Shown: positions 22,350 to 32,948 of the stretch, one piece after another
Position numbering within the stretch: position 1 is the first letter of the stretch
How the letters are laid out: the number at the start of each line of letters is the position of its first letter
Origin: Chondrus crispus
Lineage: Eukaryota > Rhodophyta > Florideophyceae > Gigartinales > Gigartinaceae
Direction: 5' to 3'
Assembly (NCBI RefSeq): GCF_000350225.1
Contig: NW_005179185.1
Coordinates: 1 to 64,000 of the forward strand
Length of the DNA stretch: 64,000 bases
Position numbers and translations under genes: made by a program
The notes under the pieces: generated by a model
Databases searched by the model: none
The model's input: only the letters and a program-made list of their open reading frames with translations
Told to the model about the DNA's origin: nothing

Positions 22350-23384
22350 TTACTCACCATCTGGGCCGTGACCCATTTTAGATTCAAAATCTCCACCCAG
22401 GACATCGGTCATAAAATCGGTTCCGTCAAACGAAGATGTATGGATCCTGGGGGAATTATTCCGATCCCCTCCTTGGCTCCTTGATTCATGACGATCCCTT
22501 CGTTCCCTCTTCTGCCTCTCTTCTCGTTTCCGCGCCTCATTATCCATACGTGCTCGTTCCTGATAAGACATTCTCTTCTCTCTGCGATCCCTAGCCATCC
22601 GTTCCCGCCTTTGCGTAATCGTCTCAGGCTTTTCCACCTGACATATGTCTTCGTCTTCCGTTTCCCATTCTTGTCTCATTTCCTTCTCCCTCTGCTGATG
22701 TCCCCATTCACTTTCCGCTGAGCGTTTTCTTTCCCTCCCTTCCTCCAATGCCTGCTCTTTTTCTCTCTCCACTTCCTCTCTCCTCGCACGTACTCTCTCC
22801 TCCTCTAGCCCCTGCTCCCTTTTTCGTCTCAACTCCTGAGCTCTTTCTTCTTGCATCATTTCTTCACGATTGCGACGCCCCTCTCTCTTTTCCCTTTCTT
22901 CACCTTTTTCCGTTTCTTTGCTCCTATCCTCGCCCTTTTCCGCTTGAGAAGACATTTCCTCCTCCTCAGCCATGACCTTTCTTCGAATATTCTCTCTTTC
23001 TTCCCTTAACATGAGTTCGAGTAGTTTCTCCTTCCAGGTTGGAATGAGTGTAAAAACTAGTGTAGCGAGAACCAAATTTGAAGCATCTTCCCTGTTTTCC
23101 ATCTCATCAAAACAAATGTCTCTCTCAGCTTGTTCTTTTGCGCGAGTGAGCTTTTGCATAGCTTTATTCGCAGAGGAGCGATCCGACACACATCTGTCTG
23201 GATGAACAAGAAATGAGAGCTTCTTGAAACGCTTTTGTATATTGCACAAAGTGGGCTCGTGACTTTCGTCCGCCGTATCTTCGGGATGAGCGCAACAAAA
23301 GACGTCAATTACGGGCGTTTCGTTGATGATGATTGTCCCAAAGTGATGCAGGGCCTTTCTGGTGTCTAGCGGAAAAGATCGCAT
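22350..23384 (-). CDS. J-domain (DNAJC8-like) coiled-coil protein joined to MULE frame
   Basis: I take the start at the ATG at 23384 (MRSFPLDTRKALHHFG); the frame is open to 23555. A J domain covers roughly residues 20-95, with the helix II-loop IQKRFKKLSFLVHPDRC containing the HPD tripeptide that stimulates Hsp70 ATPase. The form RFKKLSFLVHPD is closest to DNAJC8/SPF31, a spliceosome-associated J protein. About 200 highly charged Glu/Arg residues (coiled coil) follow. The stop TAA at 22350-22352 is directly followed, in phase, by the MULE transposase. The stop lies inside GGTGAGTAAGT, a near-ideal 5' splice site, so splicing could remove it. Either a host gene captured by the transposon or the N-terminus of a fusion transposase. 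Confidence 0.7.
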   Translation of the reverse strand: MRSFPLDTRKALHHFGTIIINETPVIDVFCCAHPEDTADESHEPTLCNIQKRFKKLSFLVHPDRCVSDRSSANKAMQKLTRAKEQAERDICFDEMENREDASNLVLATLVFTLIPTWKEKLLELMLREERENIRRKVMAEEEEMSSQAEKGEDRSKETEKGEEREKREGRRNREEMMQEERAQELRRKREQGLEEERVRARREEVEREKEQALEEGRERKRSAESEWGHQQREKEMRQEWETEDEDICQVEKPETITQRRERMARDRREKRMSYQERARMDNEARKREERQKRERRDRHESRSQGGDRNNSPRIHTSSFDGTDFMTDVLGGDFESKMGHGPDGE

Positions 23385-25525
23385 TATCCCGCCAAAATAT
23401 GGCAGAGAAAAAGGGGAAACAACACAGGGTGACAGTGAAAAGCGAGCTGCGGCGCGAGGGCTACTTTCGGGGGATGGATTTTTGTGGGGTGACTGTCGGA
23501 GAAAGTGGTCGAGGCGCAGGTCGAGGCGCAGGGTATTTGACAAGAATATCTGCACTGCGGACGCCTTACAAATGAGACACTCATGCCGGCCAGAAACACT
23601 GTTTCTGGAGGACCAGTAGTTTCATACGAATTGCTCAATTTTTGCAGATAATGCGCCATACATGCCATTTGTGCAATGTCCGAGTGTTTACCAGAGCTTT
23701 GAGGCCCACATTTACGTCACATATCCGACGCGCCCCGTGCCAGCACCTGCCGCCCATCGCCGCGCCCCCGCGCCTCCGCCCATCGCACCCATCGCTTGCT
23801 TGCCGAGACCCACCGCCACCTCGGCCGTCGCAACGGTTCAAACAGCACCAATCGAGCACGGTCATCGGCCTGCGCGGCACTTCGGTTCCCATGCAAAAAG
23901 AGGCGTCCCAGGGCGAAGTCAACAGCTGTAGATCTGAGGCTGTGATGGCGAGAACGCATGAATACGGTGCAGATCGGAGCAGTGATAGACTTGAGATAGA
24001 AACAAATCCGAAGAAGTCTGTAGAAGAAGTCATCGACCTATGAGGATGCTCTAATCCATCAGTTTCCACTAGCGAAATCCGTTTCCGTCCGTAAGGATGA
24101 GTGGTTTTTCCTCCATGCCAGTACTGTATCGACATTTGTATTGCAGTACGACTTAGTGCCACTCCTATAACAGGCATGATCACCAGTATACACAGTAGTA
24201 TTTTAGTCGGGAATCGGTCGCTGTTCTCGTAATCTCTATAGAGCTAGAGGTAAAGTAGTAGAAGGATACTAATTACTGTATTCGTCTGCAAAACCTCGCA
24301 GGATCCTCTCGGGATGGGAGTGCCTGGTAGTACAGATGAATTCAGTCACCTGGGAATGTAGTTTTTGAGGCATTTACTGTCTTGCGTCTCTAATGAACCC
24401 AGACACTACAATTTGTGTTTCATCTTCTTTGACAGATTGGGTTTTGTTTTGTCCAACGCCCATCAGCAGATGAAGAACCATTCTCACAGCAAACAGCGAC
24501 AGCTAGGCCCTTTTGTGTCATCAAAAGCAGTGCCTGATGGCCGGCCTATGTATGAAACTGCAGTAATCTGACTCTACAAGATTATTCTTGCCATTCGTTC
24601 TTCAAGGTGTCTATGAAACTCTAATTTGAAGCAATTGATGTTAGTCAAGCCCTTGTTAAACGCCAGCATGCATTTGTTTCTATTAAAGTGCAGGTCGTAT
24701 AGCGAACCACATTGAAGCATCTGTTGAGCAGTAGTTTGAAACGAAGTTTTAAAAGGAAGGCTCACGCAAAACAACAACATAACTCGGGCTCTAGGGTGCC
24801 ATCTTGCAGGGCTAACAGCTGCAGAAACCATAGTCTATTCCACGAATCACCGTCAACGCCCTTCTCTACTTAGAGAGTCGATATTCATAACAACAGGGGT
24901 ATGGTTTTCATATGCACAGTATGCATTGCAGTTGGCAGAAATATGCAGTACCCTTGGGTAATGTATATATCTAATGGTGGTGACCTTATCTGGTTCGAGT
25001 GTTGCAAAATCGTAAGTACCATCGCGACGTTCTCTTCCTTATGTAGATTGGCGATATGAGACTTTTTTTAGCAGTACGAGGGTGTCCGACCGTCAACGAT
25101 TTTTTCCGGTCCACACCAATCGACCAAGTCAACATCTATCAATGTAGGTGGGATTTTTCTGTCTTTGCGTCCTTGGACACGATCTGCTATGTAAATAATC
25201 ATGAGAAATTGGAGAGATAGGAGATAAATCAGGGCCAAACTCACACAACATGTCCAATAGAAGTACTCCATTTGTTTTACAACAGTAACTACATTCACGA
25301 ACACCGTACCCTATGGTGTTGGTGTCCCGATCGGTGGGACTTCATCCAAACTTGATGAGGGCGCAGGCGTCCGTTTCGCCGAGAATTCGCCCTCTACTGT
25401 TCCCTTTGACTGTTCCCTTCGACTGTTCTCTTCGACTGTTCCCTTCGAAGGGTAGACGAATAGAAAATTCCCGCCCCGTCACACCTCCGCGTCCATGTCC
25501 GCCCGTACCCATCAGCCCTCCCCCA
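23385..25525. other. No supported gene; tandem repeat
   Basis: GGGTGAC occurs at 23424 and 23485, upstream of the J-domain start. An open plus frame at 23642-24043 (ending SVEEVIDL) shows no recognisable domain. A 14-bp repeat around GACTGTTCCCTTC is present about four times at 25395-25448. The rest is AT-rich and featureless. Confidence 0.5.
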
Positions 25526-25923
25526 TCAGCCGGGCCCCTCCCCCGCCCGCTTCCTATCAAACCCGCTCGCCGCCACAGAAGCCAGGCAGCAGTTAGTCCC
25601 GCCAAACCCGAACGAGTTGGACAGCGCCACGTCCACGTCCATCCTCCTGCACTTCTCGGGCACCAACCTGGGCACGTCGCCCCACCCGCACCGCTCCGCC
25701 TCCTCGTCCTCATCCACGGCTCTCAAGTTGCGCGTCCCGGGCACCACGCCCTCCGCCACCGCGAGCGCCGCGAACGCCCCCTCCACGGCCCTGGTATGTC
25801 CGCAGAGTGCTGAGACCGCTTCACGCCCGTCTGCCCGGACAGCACCGCGCCCCACCTTGACGGCGTTGACAGGCCCAGGGGCGTTACCAGGCCGATCCCG
25901 GTCACTAGCACGCGCGTGGTCAT
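25526..25923 (-). pseudogene. 3-oxoacyl-ACP synthase (KAS II type), internally deleted
   Basis: From the ATG at 25923 the frame begins MTTRVLVTGIGLVTPLGLST, the hallmark KAS N-terminus. After about 33 residues the similarity jumps, in another frame, to the C-terminus: CGHTRAVEGAFAALAVAEGV (the His region) and VALSNSFGFGGTN (the GFGG loop that ends the active site). Roughly 270 residues are missing, including the catalytic Cys and the first active-site His. KAS elongates acyl-ACP in plastid or mitochondrial fatty-acid synthesis. This copy cannot be active. It lies tail-side of the intact DUF2039 gene on the same strand. Confidence 0.8.
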
Positions 25924-26316
25924 GGGACGGGGAGAGAGAGGTACGGTTAGGGGAATGGGCGGCTTGCAAGACGAGGTGCTAGATAAAGAGATGAGCTCCT
26001 GAGCAAAAGGTTTCTTGTGAGAGATCAGTGTACAAAAGAAGAGCAATTCAAGTCAACGCGGACGTCGACATGCCCCCTGAAAATATGTAACTCCTCCGAC
26101 TTGCCTCGTAGAAAAACCTCCTCAGATTACGGTATGATATGATTTGTTCAACCCTTCTTTTGCCCCTGAACACACGCGACGCGTCAACAAACACGCTCCG
26201 CCCCGCCCTCAAGCCGCCTTCGCAATGCCCATGCACTCGCCCGTAAACACATTCGAGCTACGTACGAATGGTCGCCAAGCCCGTCCGCGGCCAACTATTA
26301 ACCGCCGCATTCGCTC

Positions 26317-26789
26317 TTACGCGCTTCCACCAGCATCGTGACCAAACGACGTAGCCCGCTGCTTGGCCCCTGCTTCATCTTCTCCATCCCCCTCCATCGC
26401 GCTCTCCGCGCATCCGGGGCACTTCCCAGCGGCTTCAGCGCATGCGGCGCAGAGGGAGCGATACGCCGCCTTAATCCTCTTCTCCAGATAAACGTTGCAC
26501 TTTTTCGGCACCGACAGCGATTTATATTTGCGATACTTCATTCACACACAAAATCTCCACAACACGGTCAGCACTAGCGTCAAGGCACTCCGTAGCGCGC
26601 GCCGCACGCTCGCTCGTGACATCCACCTACCTTCTTGCGCCACTCGATCTTGTCCGCACACTTCTTGCACAGCCCGTCCGTCCCCACCAGCACTATCCGC
26701 CGCGTCAGCCGCGAGTTCTTGTTGTGCTTGAATGCTCGCGTGTTCGGGTGCGCCGGCGCTCGGCTCTTTGGCTTACTCGACGTGCTCAT
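26317..26789 (-). CDS. C9orf85-like (DUF2039) zinc-ribbon protein, two exons
   Basis: Exon 1 is 26789-26631 (53 codons) and exon 2 is 26535-26317. The 95-bp intron 26630-26536 has a strong donor (AAG|GTAGGT) and acceptor (GAATGAAG|TATCGC). The spliced protein has 125 residues. Conserved blocks are HPNTRAFKHNK, DGLCKKCADKIEWRKK joined to YRKYKSLSVPKKC, and then CAACAEAAGKCPGC. The four CxxC pairs should bind zinc. The domain order and spacing match human C9orf85 and its eukaryotic relatives, whose function is unknown. The C-terminal extension after the last CxxC is acidic and not conserved. It looks intact and is the best-supported host gene here. Confidence 0.9.
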
Positions 26790-27018
26790 GTTGCGTGGTT
26801 GACGCTGCGTTTCGGCGGGAGGGGCGGGATGCGGGTTTGGAGCGGCGTGGACTCTCGCAAAACGTGGTGGCGGCTCTTATCGAATCATGGGCAGGGAGCA
26901 AAGATTTAGAAAATGCCATGGAATTTGCAAACCATTTGTATGACGTTAGCGCGCTGTTGGGGGAGGTGCGCTTCTCACCAGGGAGCTGGGGAGACCACCG
27001 GCTTGTGATTAGTTAAAC

Positions 27019-27770
27019 ATGTCTCCGTGGAAGGAAACACGCCCCAACGCTGCACCCCAGCGTCATCCAGTCCCCGCATTCAGCGCTTGTCCCCCGTTCT
27101 ATTCGCAAAATGCCTTGAAAAGAGGCACTGTTCCCCGTAAGCGCCGCGAAAGACGTAGTCCAGTGCCCGTCCTTCCGAGTGGCCAGCCGCCTGTCTTGAC
27201 AGCGGTACAAAGCTTAGCCGCTGCAGTTGCGATCGCAGCTGCCACACTGCTTTCCGTCCCCCAACGTGCGGCCTCGGCGTGAAGAACGACCTGCTCACAG
27301 ACTGTCAGTCTGGCGGCGTGAGCTGCGTTTCCTCGCAGGACGACACGCCAGCATCGTTCCTGGAGCCGTGGGAGTACGACGAGGACGTCGCCTATCTGCA
27401 AGACCGACTCATCTCCGCCGTGCAGCTCGACTATCAAGCGTCTCTCGTGCTCCGCGAGCCTCGCTATCTGCGCTTCGAGATTGGACAAGCAGCCGCAGCC
27501 GTAGATGACTTGGAGTTCTTCTTCCCGAGTCAGGACAACATCGTCCACTTCAGGAGCGCCCGACGAGGCTATGCGTTCGACTTTTGGCGAAATCGTAGGA
27601 GGATGGACGCCATTCGTAGCAAGGTTGGGCTTGTCCAGATTCCGGTCCTCAGGAGCCGCATGTCGTCTATGAAGATTTTCGAAACGCCTTTTGATGAGTT
27701 CGGGCCTAGAGCCGTTGATGTAGATGCCTTGATTTACAACGGTGGCTTGGGGAGTCGTCCGGTTCGATGA
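27019..27770 (+). CDS. DUF1499 protein with thylakoid-lumen-type leader
   Basis: The N-terminal region from MSPWKETRPN is basic and Pro/Ser-rich (plastid transit-like). It is followed by a hydrophobic stretch AVQSLAAAVAIAAATLLSVP ending in AASA, a lumenal signal with cleavage site. The DUF1499 domain follows: SCVSSQDDTPASFLEPWEYD, VDDLEFFFPSQDNIVHFRSA, then RRGYAFDFWRNRRRMDAIR. The reading frame changes once between leader and domain, near 27275-27282; this is either a single-base change (mutation or sequencing error) or a small unrecognised splice. The 271-residue frame on the opposite strand is a shadow. It starts divergently from the DUF2039 gene, leaving ~230 bp for shared promoters. Function of DUF1499 proteins is not established. 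Confidence 0.75.
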
Positions 27771-27991
27771 ACTTATGTCAAAACCCTGTACTGGTTGTGC
27801 GACCCTGATGCGGCTGGGTTTTCCCAAGCGCCTCTCCTTCTTCGCCATGAGCAGCTCCCTCCTCGCGACGGTAGCAACCCGTTCGGCAACGCGTTCCTTC
27901 TCTGCTTCCTCCACCTAGCCGACCCTTCTCTCCCTCTCTTTCAACTTGCGCACCCACGCATGTAGCCTCCCTTGCTCGACGCCTGAGTACT

Positions 27992-28942
27992 TCAAGCTGG
28001 CGAAGAAAAAGCGGGAGGGGCGGGGGATAAACAAGAGCAGCGTGAGAGCTTCTTGGAATTGACAGGGACTTTAAATAGCTCCCTCACTTCAGCCACGAGC
28101 AAATTCTTTGCTTCATCTCCGCCAAGGAGACGAAGCACATCTTCCGTTAATGCGAACGGATACCTTGAAGCGCTATCATGGACAATACCACGGTTGCAGT
28201 CCAGCGCAACGCAATGATCTACAATTCCGTGTTCCACTATTCGGACTATCCACACGCCTTGATTATGGTGCGCAAGCCACTTGAAAGGATTTGAATCGAA
28301 CGCCTTCTTCTCAGCTTTAGGAACTCGGCGCACTGATAGTTGAGCGGGAATTTGATGAACCAGAGAAAAGAGTTGCTTGAGTGTTTTGATCTTCATCGGA
28401 TGCTTCCGAAGGTACTTGTCGACGCTTGTTCCTCCTGTGGTACCATATAACGCACAAGTGCCGTTGGACAGCGCAGCCGACACGCATGAATCGTCGTTGC
28501 TGCGCACGAGGTTCGGGCCATACTGGTGCCCCTCAAACCTTCTTGATCCAGTGATTTGTCCGCGTGCCCCAATACCACCGATGAGTATCGGCACACCGCG
28601 ATGGGCCCTCATCCACGCATACAGTCGACGGAACATCTCTTGCAAAAACTTTTTCTTGCGCGGCAAGTCGTTGGTACCATCATCTATCGCGTTTAATAGA
28701 GCCTGCATCGTCTGAAGGGATAGTGTATTCGAATTGGCATCGATAGGCCAGAAACTTTCGTCACCGCCTGTCAATCCGGCGGCAGCGTACAAAACGCTGT
28801 CTTGCATTTTGTGGCCGCTTGCCCCTTGTCGGCCATCACCAATCATCACCCTGTCCATCGCCCAGCTCATGGTGTCCAAGAATACTAGGAATGTCGCACC
28901 TCCCCGGAGATCTGCACAAACTTCCGTTCTTAGTGGACACAC
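27992..28942 (-). CDS. C-H-D peptidase-like protein related to the Gypsy antisense gene
   Basis: A 316-residue open frame; the true start is unclear because the frame stays open upstream and no good ATG is visible at 28942. The C-terminal half carries Cys153 in NDDSCVSAALSNG, His243 in VDHCVALDC and Asp256 in GIVHDSASRYPF, a spacing of 90 and 13. The same residues and spacings (92 and 13) occur in the Gypsy antisense protein (57563-58867), as do the upstream blocks SGHKMQ and GARGQITGSRRFEGHQYG. Together they suggest a papain-like fold, protease or transferase, but no activity is known. No histone-like tail is present. It is convergent with the DUF1499 gene. It may be a host gene or cargo of another element. 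Confidence 0.6.
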   Translation of the reverse strand: MCPLRTEVCADLRGGATFLVFLDTMSWAMDRVMIGDGRQGASGHKMQDSVLYAAAGLTGGDESFWPIDANSNTLSLQTMQALLNAIDDGTNDLPRKKKFLQEMFRRLYAWMRAHRGVPILIGGIGARGQITGSRRFEGHQYGPNLVRSNDDSCVSAALSNGTCALYGTTGGTSVDKYLRKHPMKIKTLKQLFSLVHQIPAQLSVRRVPKAEKKAFDSNPFKWLAHHNQGVWIVRIVEHGIVDHCVALDCNRGIVHDSASRYPFALTEDVLRLLGGDEAKNLLVAEVRELFKVPVNSKKLSRCSCLSPAPPAFSSPA

Positions 28943-30830
28943 GTGAGATGGGCGCCGGGCTCCTCGGTGCGACTGGGTTCCGGGTTACTTGGAGACGCGG
29001 CCGCGGTGCAGCATGCTAGAGGCAGGGTGCAGAGCAAGGCGATGAAGAAGGCGGGTGAGGGCATTGCGGCGAGATGTGCGGGGGGGAGCTGGGGAACGTA
29101 GACGCCGAAAAATGGCGGGTTCCGAAGGCAGAACGTACGCCCCGTGACCGCGCGTCACCGTATGCCACTGTGGTGGGCACTGGGCGGCCTCTATAGCCAC
29201 ACTATATTGTTTCAGTTTTGAGAGCGCTTTATCCAGCGCGAAACCGTACGTTGGCGTGCTTTTATAGGGGTGACATTAAAACAATCATGCGTTTCTAGGG
29301 CAACTTTTCTAACATTTAGGTCTCTGCCGAAATGGCCGCGATGGTATATGTCTTTATGGGGTGACATCCCCGAATATGAGTTTGTCGGAGGTGACTTTAC
29401 GATCGTTTTTCTGTCACCCTAGAAAACGGACATTGTCACCCCATGCAGAGAACACCATGGACGAAAATCACCCTACTAGCAGAGCACTTTCTAGAAGTGT
29501 CGCCCTATAAATACCCCCACCACATTGAAATCGCCCCACGTAGGTTTCACTTTGGCCGGATGGCGCCCCCAAATCTGCAGTTTGTCCCAAAATTTAAAGC
29601 CGTTTACGCTACAGTTCGTGAGAACCAGTTGTGAGTATTATGTCTGACCCTCTGAGGGCCGTTCCTAACTCGCAGTCCATCACAAAGTTTTCTTCTCTTG
29701 GCTTCCAGCAGTGCGTATCTCCCAGGCCTTTAAATTAAAATTTTCAAGAAAAGCGCTGTAAATGGTAGAACTGTACAGAGCGGAAAATGCCCTTGCAGGA
29801 CGTCTACGTTTCACACCAGAGAATCTGGTACTGACCATTATCGCGTCTATCTATACCTTCGTTCACTCGCCCCTTCCTTCATGTCATGCGGACCACCTCC
29901 CACTCCGGTCTCCAACGCCGCCATGCTTCCTCCCCCCCCCGGTCTCCAACGCTGCCAGGTTTTCTCCCCCCTCCAAGCCCTTTTCCTTCCACCCCACCAT
30001 CCCCCGCTTCTCCCCCGAACGCTGATACTCCATTCGTCTTCTTCTTTGCCACGCTCGTTGTCCGTCCTCTTCTTCTTCCCGAACCCCTACACCACCCGCC
30101 ATCCGCCACCGCCACTCCCAGACCATATTTCGTTATGGGAAGAGGGCAAGTTCTGAGAAAAAGTATTAGTGCGGGAACGCCGCGAAAAGTAAGAAACAAC
30201 TACAGCACAGCTTTTTTAGCAGCTATTGCAGCTTTGGTACTGGAAGACGACACGCTAAACGCTGTGGCAGCTAGGTTGCACTTGGACCGAGTTGCGAGTT
30301 CGCCACTACGCGGTCATCGCCGGGTTAACATTGTGCGAAACAGAACCAACATTTCTTTCGAAGAAAGTAATGCCATCTACATTGATAAAGAATTCGATGG
30401 CCAGTGCAGTTGCAGTGGTGAAAGTTTGCACATCTTGCCATGAACTTGCCACTCCCGCTTCATATGCTGTCGTGGAGTTGCTTCCTGAGAAACTACTCCG
30501 GATTGGACGTGAAAAACGTTGTACGTTTTCTTGTTTTTGCTCTGCTCACGACGCTTCCTGTGGCCATTCAGAGAGTTCCACTTGCCCCTTCTTCTTCTTG
30601 TTCATTGTTGTGCAACCAGAATAATAACCAGTAGTTCACCTGCACTTGTTGAGACTCTTAGCTACTTACAGTCAGGAGATAAAGTTTAATGTCAAAGATC
30701 AACATCCAACTGTCCAATGAATAAGATAGAAGTTAAGAGTGGTGTGATAGGGAGATTCGGGAAAGAATCATCCCGGACTTAGGAACGGGTCTGAGTAGTA
30801 GTTCTCCCCCTTCGCTAAATTCCTAACAAC
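28943..30830. other. Motif-rich non-coding region
   Basis: At about 29265-29560 the motif GGGTGAC or its complement GTCACCC/GTCGCCC recurs eight or more times, as at 19618-19863. A pyrimidine-rich tract (runs of C at 29930-29941) follows. A small plus frame from 30136 (MGRGQVLRKSISAGTPRKVR) to 30443 is helix-turn-helix-like at best and cannot be assigned. No complete gene is supported. Confidence 0.5.
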
Positions 30831-32015
30831 ATGCCAAGGGGACGCCAGGGCGGTCATACTGTGAAGTCTACCGAGCGTCGAGCATCGCAATGGAATGCTG
30901 TTTTTCTAGCAATTCGGAGGCGACGAATGATGCAGAACGAATCTGCTTTCACGTCTACAAATTCATTCATGCGAGTTGCCTATACTACATGGAGAGAGAA
31001 GAAGGAAGTCGAGCTAGTGCTTGCGAGAAGAAGACGTATCAGTTTAATTGCGTTTAGTTGCAACTTCAACGGTCTAACGGACGGGGACGCACTGCTACAT
31101 TTCAGATTCCGTAAGCAAGATATCATTAGAATGATAACCGCAGTTGCTTGGCCCACACAAAATCGAACGACCAAGCGAAACACATTCAGCGTCACACCTC
31201 TACTAGCGATCTGTGTCATACTGAGACGTCTCGCGTCACCAACCGGGTAAAAAGACCTCGACATTCTGTTTGAGAAGCACGCCTTGCTGATGCCAGACAT
31301 ATTTTGGGAGGCCCTGGAGCATATGTTGGAAGCAAGAATAGAACTCATAAAAGGACCCATAAGCCCACAGCGCATGCATTTAAATGCGGAACGGTATGCC
31401 ACGGCAGTTCAGGACAAGTGTAGAGCCCTCGCCAACTGTGTCGGCTTCATAGACGGCACGGTGATTGGCAGTGCAAGACGGAAGCGATATGCTACGCAAC
31501 GCATTGCGTACAACGGGCACAAACGGAAGCATGCTCTCAAGTTTCAGGCTGTAAACAGTCTTGATGGACTTATAATGTATGTCCATGGTCCCATAGAAGG
31601 TCGACGCCACGATTGGACGCTGTACACAAGAAGTAGGCTTGACACGCATCTACTTGAGGTACTCGATGTAGGGGGAAAGAGGTACTGTATCTTCGGAGAT
31701 TCAGGATACAGTCGTCGGTGGTTCATGGAAATTCGGTTTCAGGGAAGCAATTTATCGGCGCAGAAAGTCGCATTCAACAAGGCTATGTGTTCTGCTCGCA
31801 TAACTGTAGAGTGGATATTTAAAGAGGCCAAGCTCTACTTTACGACGGTGGACTTCAAGCGAAAGATGAAGGTGTTCGAGTCTCCAGTTGCGTCCCTTTA
31901 CCTGGCGGCGATGCTTCTCAGTAATATGCACAATTGCATCTATCGGAACCAGGTAGCTGTGTACTTCAATTGTACACTGCCGACTCTGGAAGACTACCTT
32001 TCCCATAAGGATTAG
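30831..32015 (+). pseudogene. PIF/Harbinger transposase A (DDE_4)
   Basis: The frame begins MPRGRQGGHTVKSTERRASQ. The N-terminal region includes LLHFRFRKQDIIRMITAVAW; the catalytic core has NCVGFIDGTVIGSAR (first Asp), AYNGHKRKHALKFQ, EGRRHDWTLY, CIFGDSGYSRRWFM (second Asp) and ARITVEWIFKEAKLYF (Glu). These are the DDE_4 hallmarks of Harbinger nucleases. A single in-frame TAA at 31248-31250 stands where family members have Trp (P-x-G-W-x-D-L). No frameshift is present. The Myb-like partner lies convergently 172 bp downstream. Confidence 0.85.
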
Positions 32016-32186
32016 ACTGGGCGGCCGAGGAGCGAGGACTAAGTCAGTGAATGCGAGCTTGAAAGTTTTGGCGCGGACTTGCCCCGCAGGGAGCCACCCG
32101 CGAGCGGAAACTTGGCAGATAAAGCAGGTAAAAAGTCATTTTTCTTTAGTAAACAATATTTGAAAGCGGGACTAGGAGCCCTTTCT

Positions 32187-32948
32187 TTACTCTCTAATAA
32201 GAGCCTCTATCAGGACTTTGTACTTATCCAACTCTAGCTCCTGCCTCTTCTCGCGCTCCTGGCATCGCTCCTCCCGCTGGCGCTGGCGCTCAGCGCGATC
32301 AGCCCCGCTGCGCTCACGTTCGAATGCCAACTTTTCCGACTCTAAATCAATTCGGGCGATGACCGCGTTGCGCAGGTGCGCTCCGAAGCGCTCCATTCCG
32401 CCACCAGATTCCATTCGCTTCACGCGCTTAGTCTTCTTCGCGCTCGCTGGGACTTCCTCGATCGATTCCTCGCTGGTATCGTCAGCAGTCCTTCGCTTCA
32501 GAGACATCTCTACCAGGGCCTGGCCACTCATTTCGTTCTCGCGATCCGTCTCCTGCTGCGCGGTCTTCTTGGCAGTCTTCTGTAAAACCAGGTCATCACG
32601 CGCCTCTCGCATTGCCATCAGTAGCTCCTCCATCTCCCCAATCTCGCCTCCTACACCGGACAGACGTTGGTTCGCGTTGTCGTTCTTCTCGAACTGCTCC
32701 TGCATTCGCTTGTAACGGTCGCGCACGCTTTTCCAAGTCACCGTCTGGGCAACGGAGGGATTTGCGTTGAAATTGCTCTCAGCTTCGCCATATATCTTAC
32801 GGTTCTCACCAAAGGCTGCAACATGAGCGGTTGCTGCCGAGACCTCCCGTAGGAGCACAAGATCTTCTTCGGGGGTAAAACGAGAATGCCGCCCGGTCCT
32901 TGTCGTGGCAGAGTCGGAAGGGGCGTCGACAGATATGGCCTCGGCCAT
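32187..32948 (-). CDS. Myb/SANT-like partner protein of Harbinger A
   Basis: A 253-residue intact frame. The N-terminal ~90 residues form a Myb/SANT-like trihelix domain: HSRFTPEEDLVLLREVSAAT, the Trp in VTWKSVRDRYKRMQEQF, then GGEIGEMEELLMAM. A basic stretch SAKKTKRVKR and a long charged coiled coil (ERERSGADRAERQRQREERC) follow. PIF/Harbinger elements need such a second protein to bring the transposase to the nucleus and the TIRs. Its convergent arrangement with the transposase fits this. Frame appears complete, unlike the transposase. Confidence 0.82.
   Translation of the reverse strand: MAEAISVDAPSDSATTRTGRHSRFTPEEDLVLLREVSAATAHVAAFGENRKIYGEAESNFNANPSVAQTVTWKSVRDRYKRMQEQFEKNDNANQRLSGVGGEIGEMEELLMAMREARDDLVLQKTAKKTAQQETDRENEMSGQALVEMSLKRRTADDTSEESIEEVPASAKKTKRVKRMESGGGMERFGAHLRNAVIARIDLESEKLAFERERSGADRAERQRQREERCQEREKRQELELDKYKVLIEALIRE

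Noticed and set aside
27099-27914. 271-codon minus-strand frame
   Set aside because: The opposite strand encodes a recognisable DUF1499 domain with leader; this frame shows no family motif.
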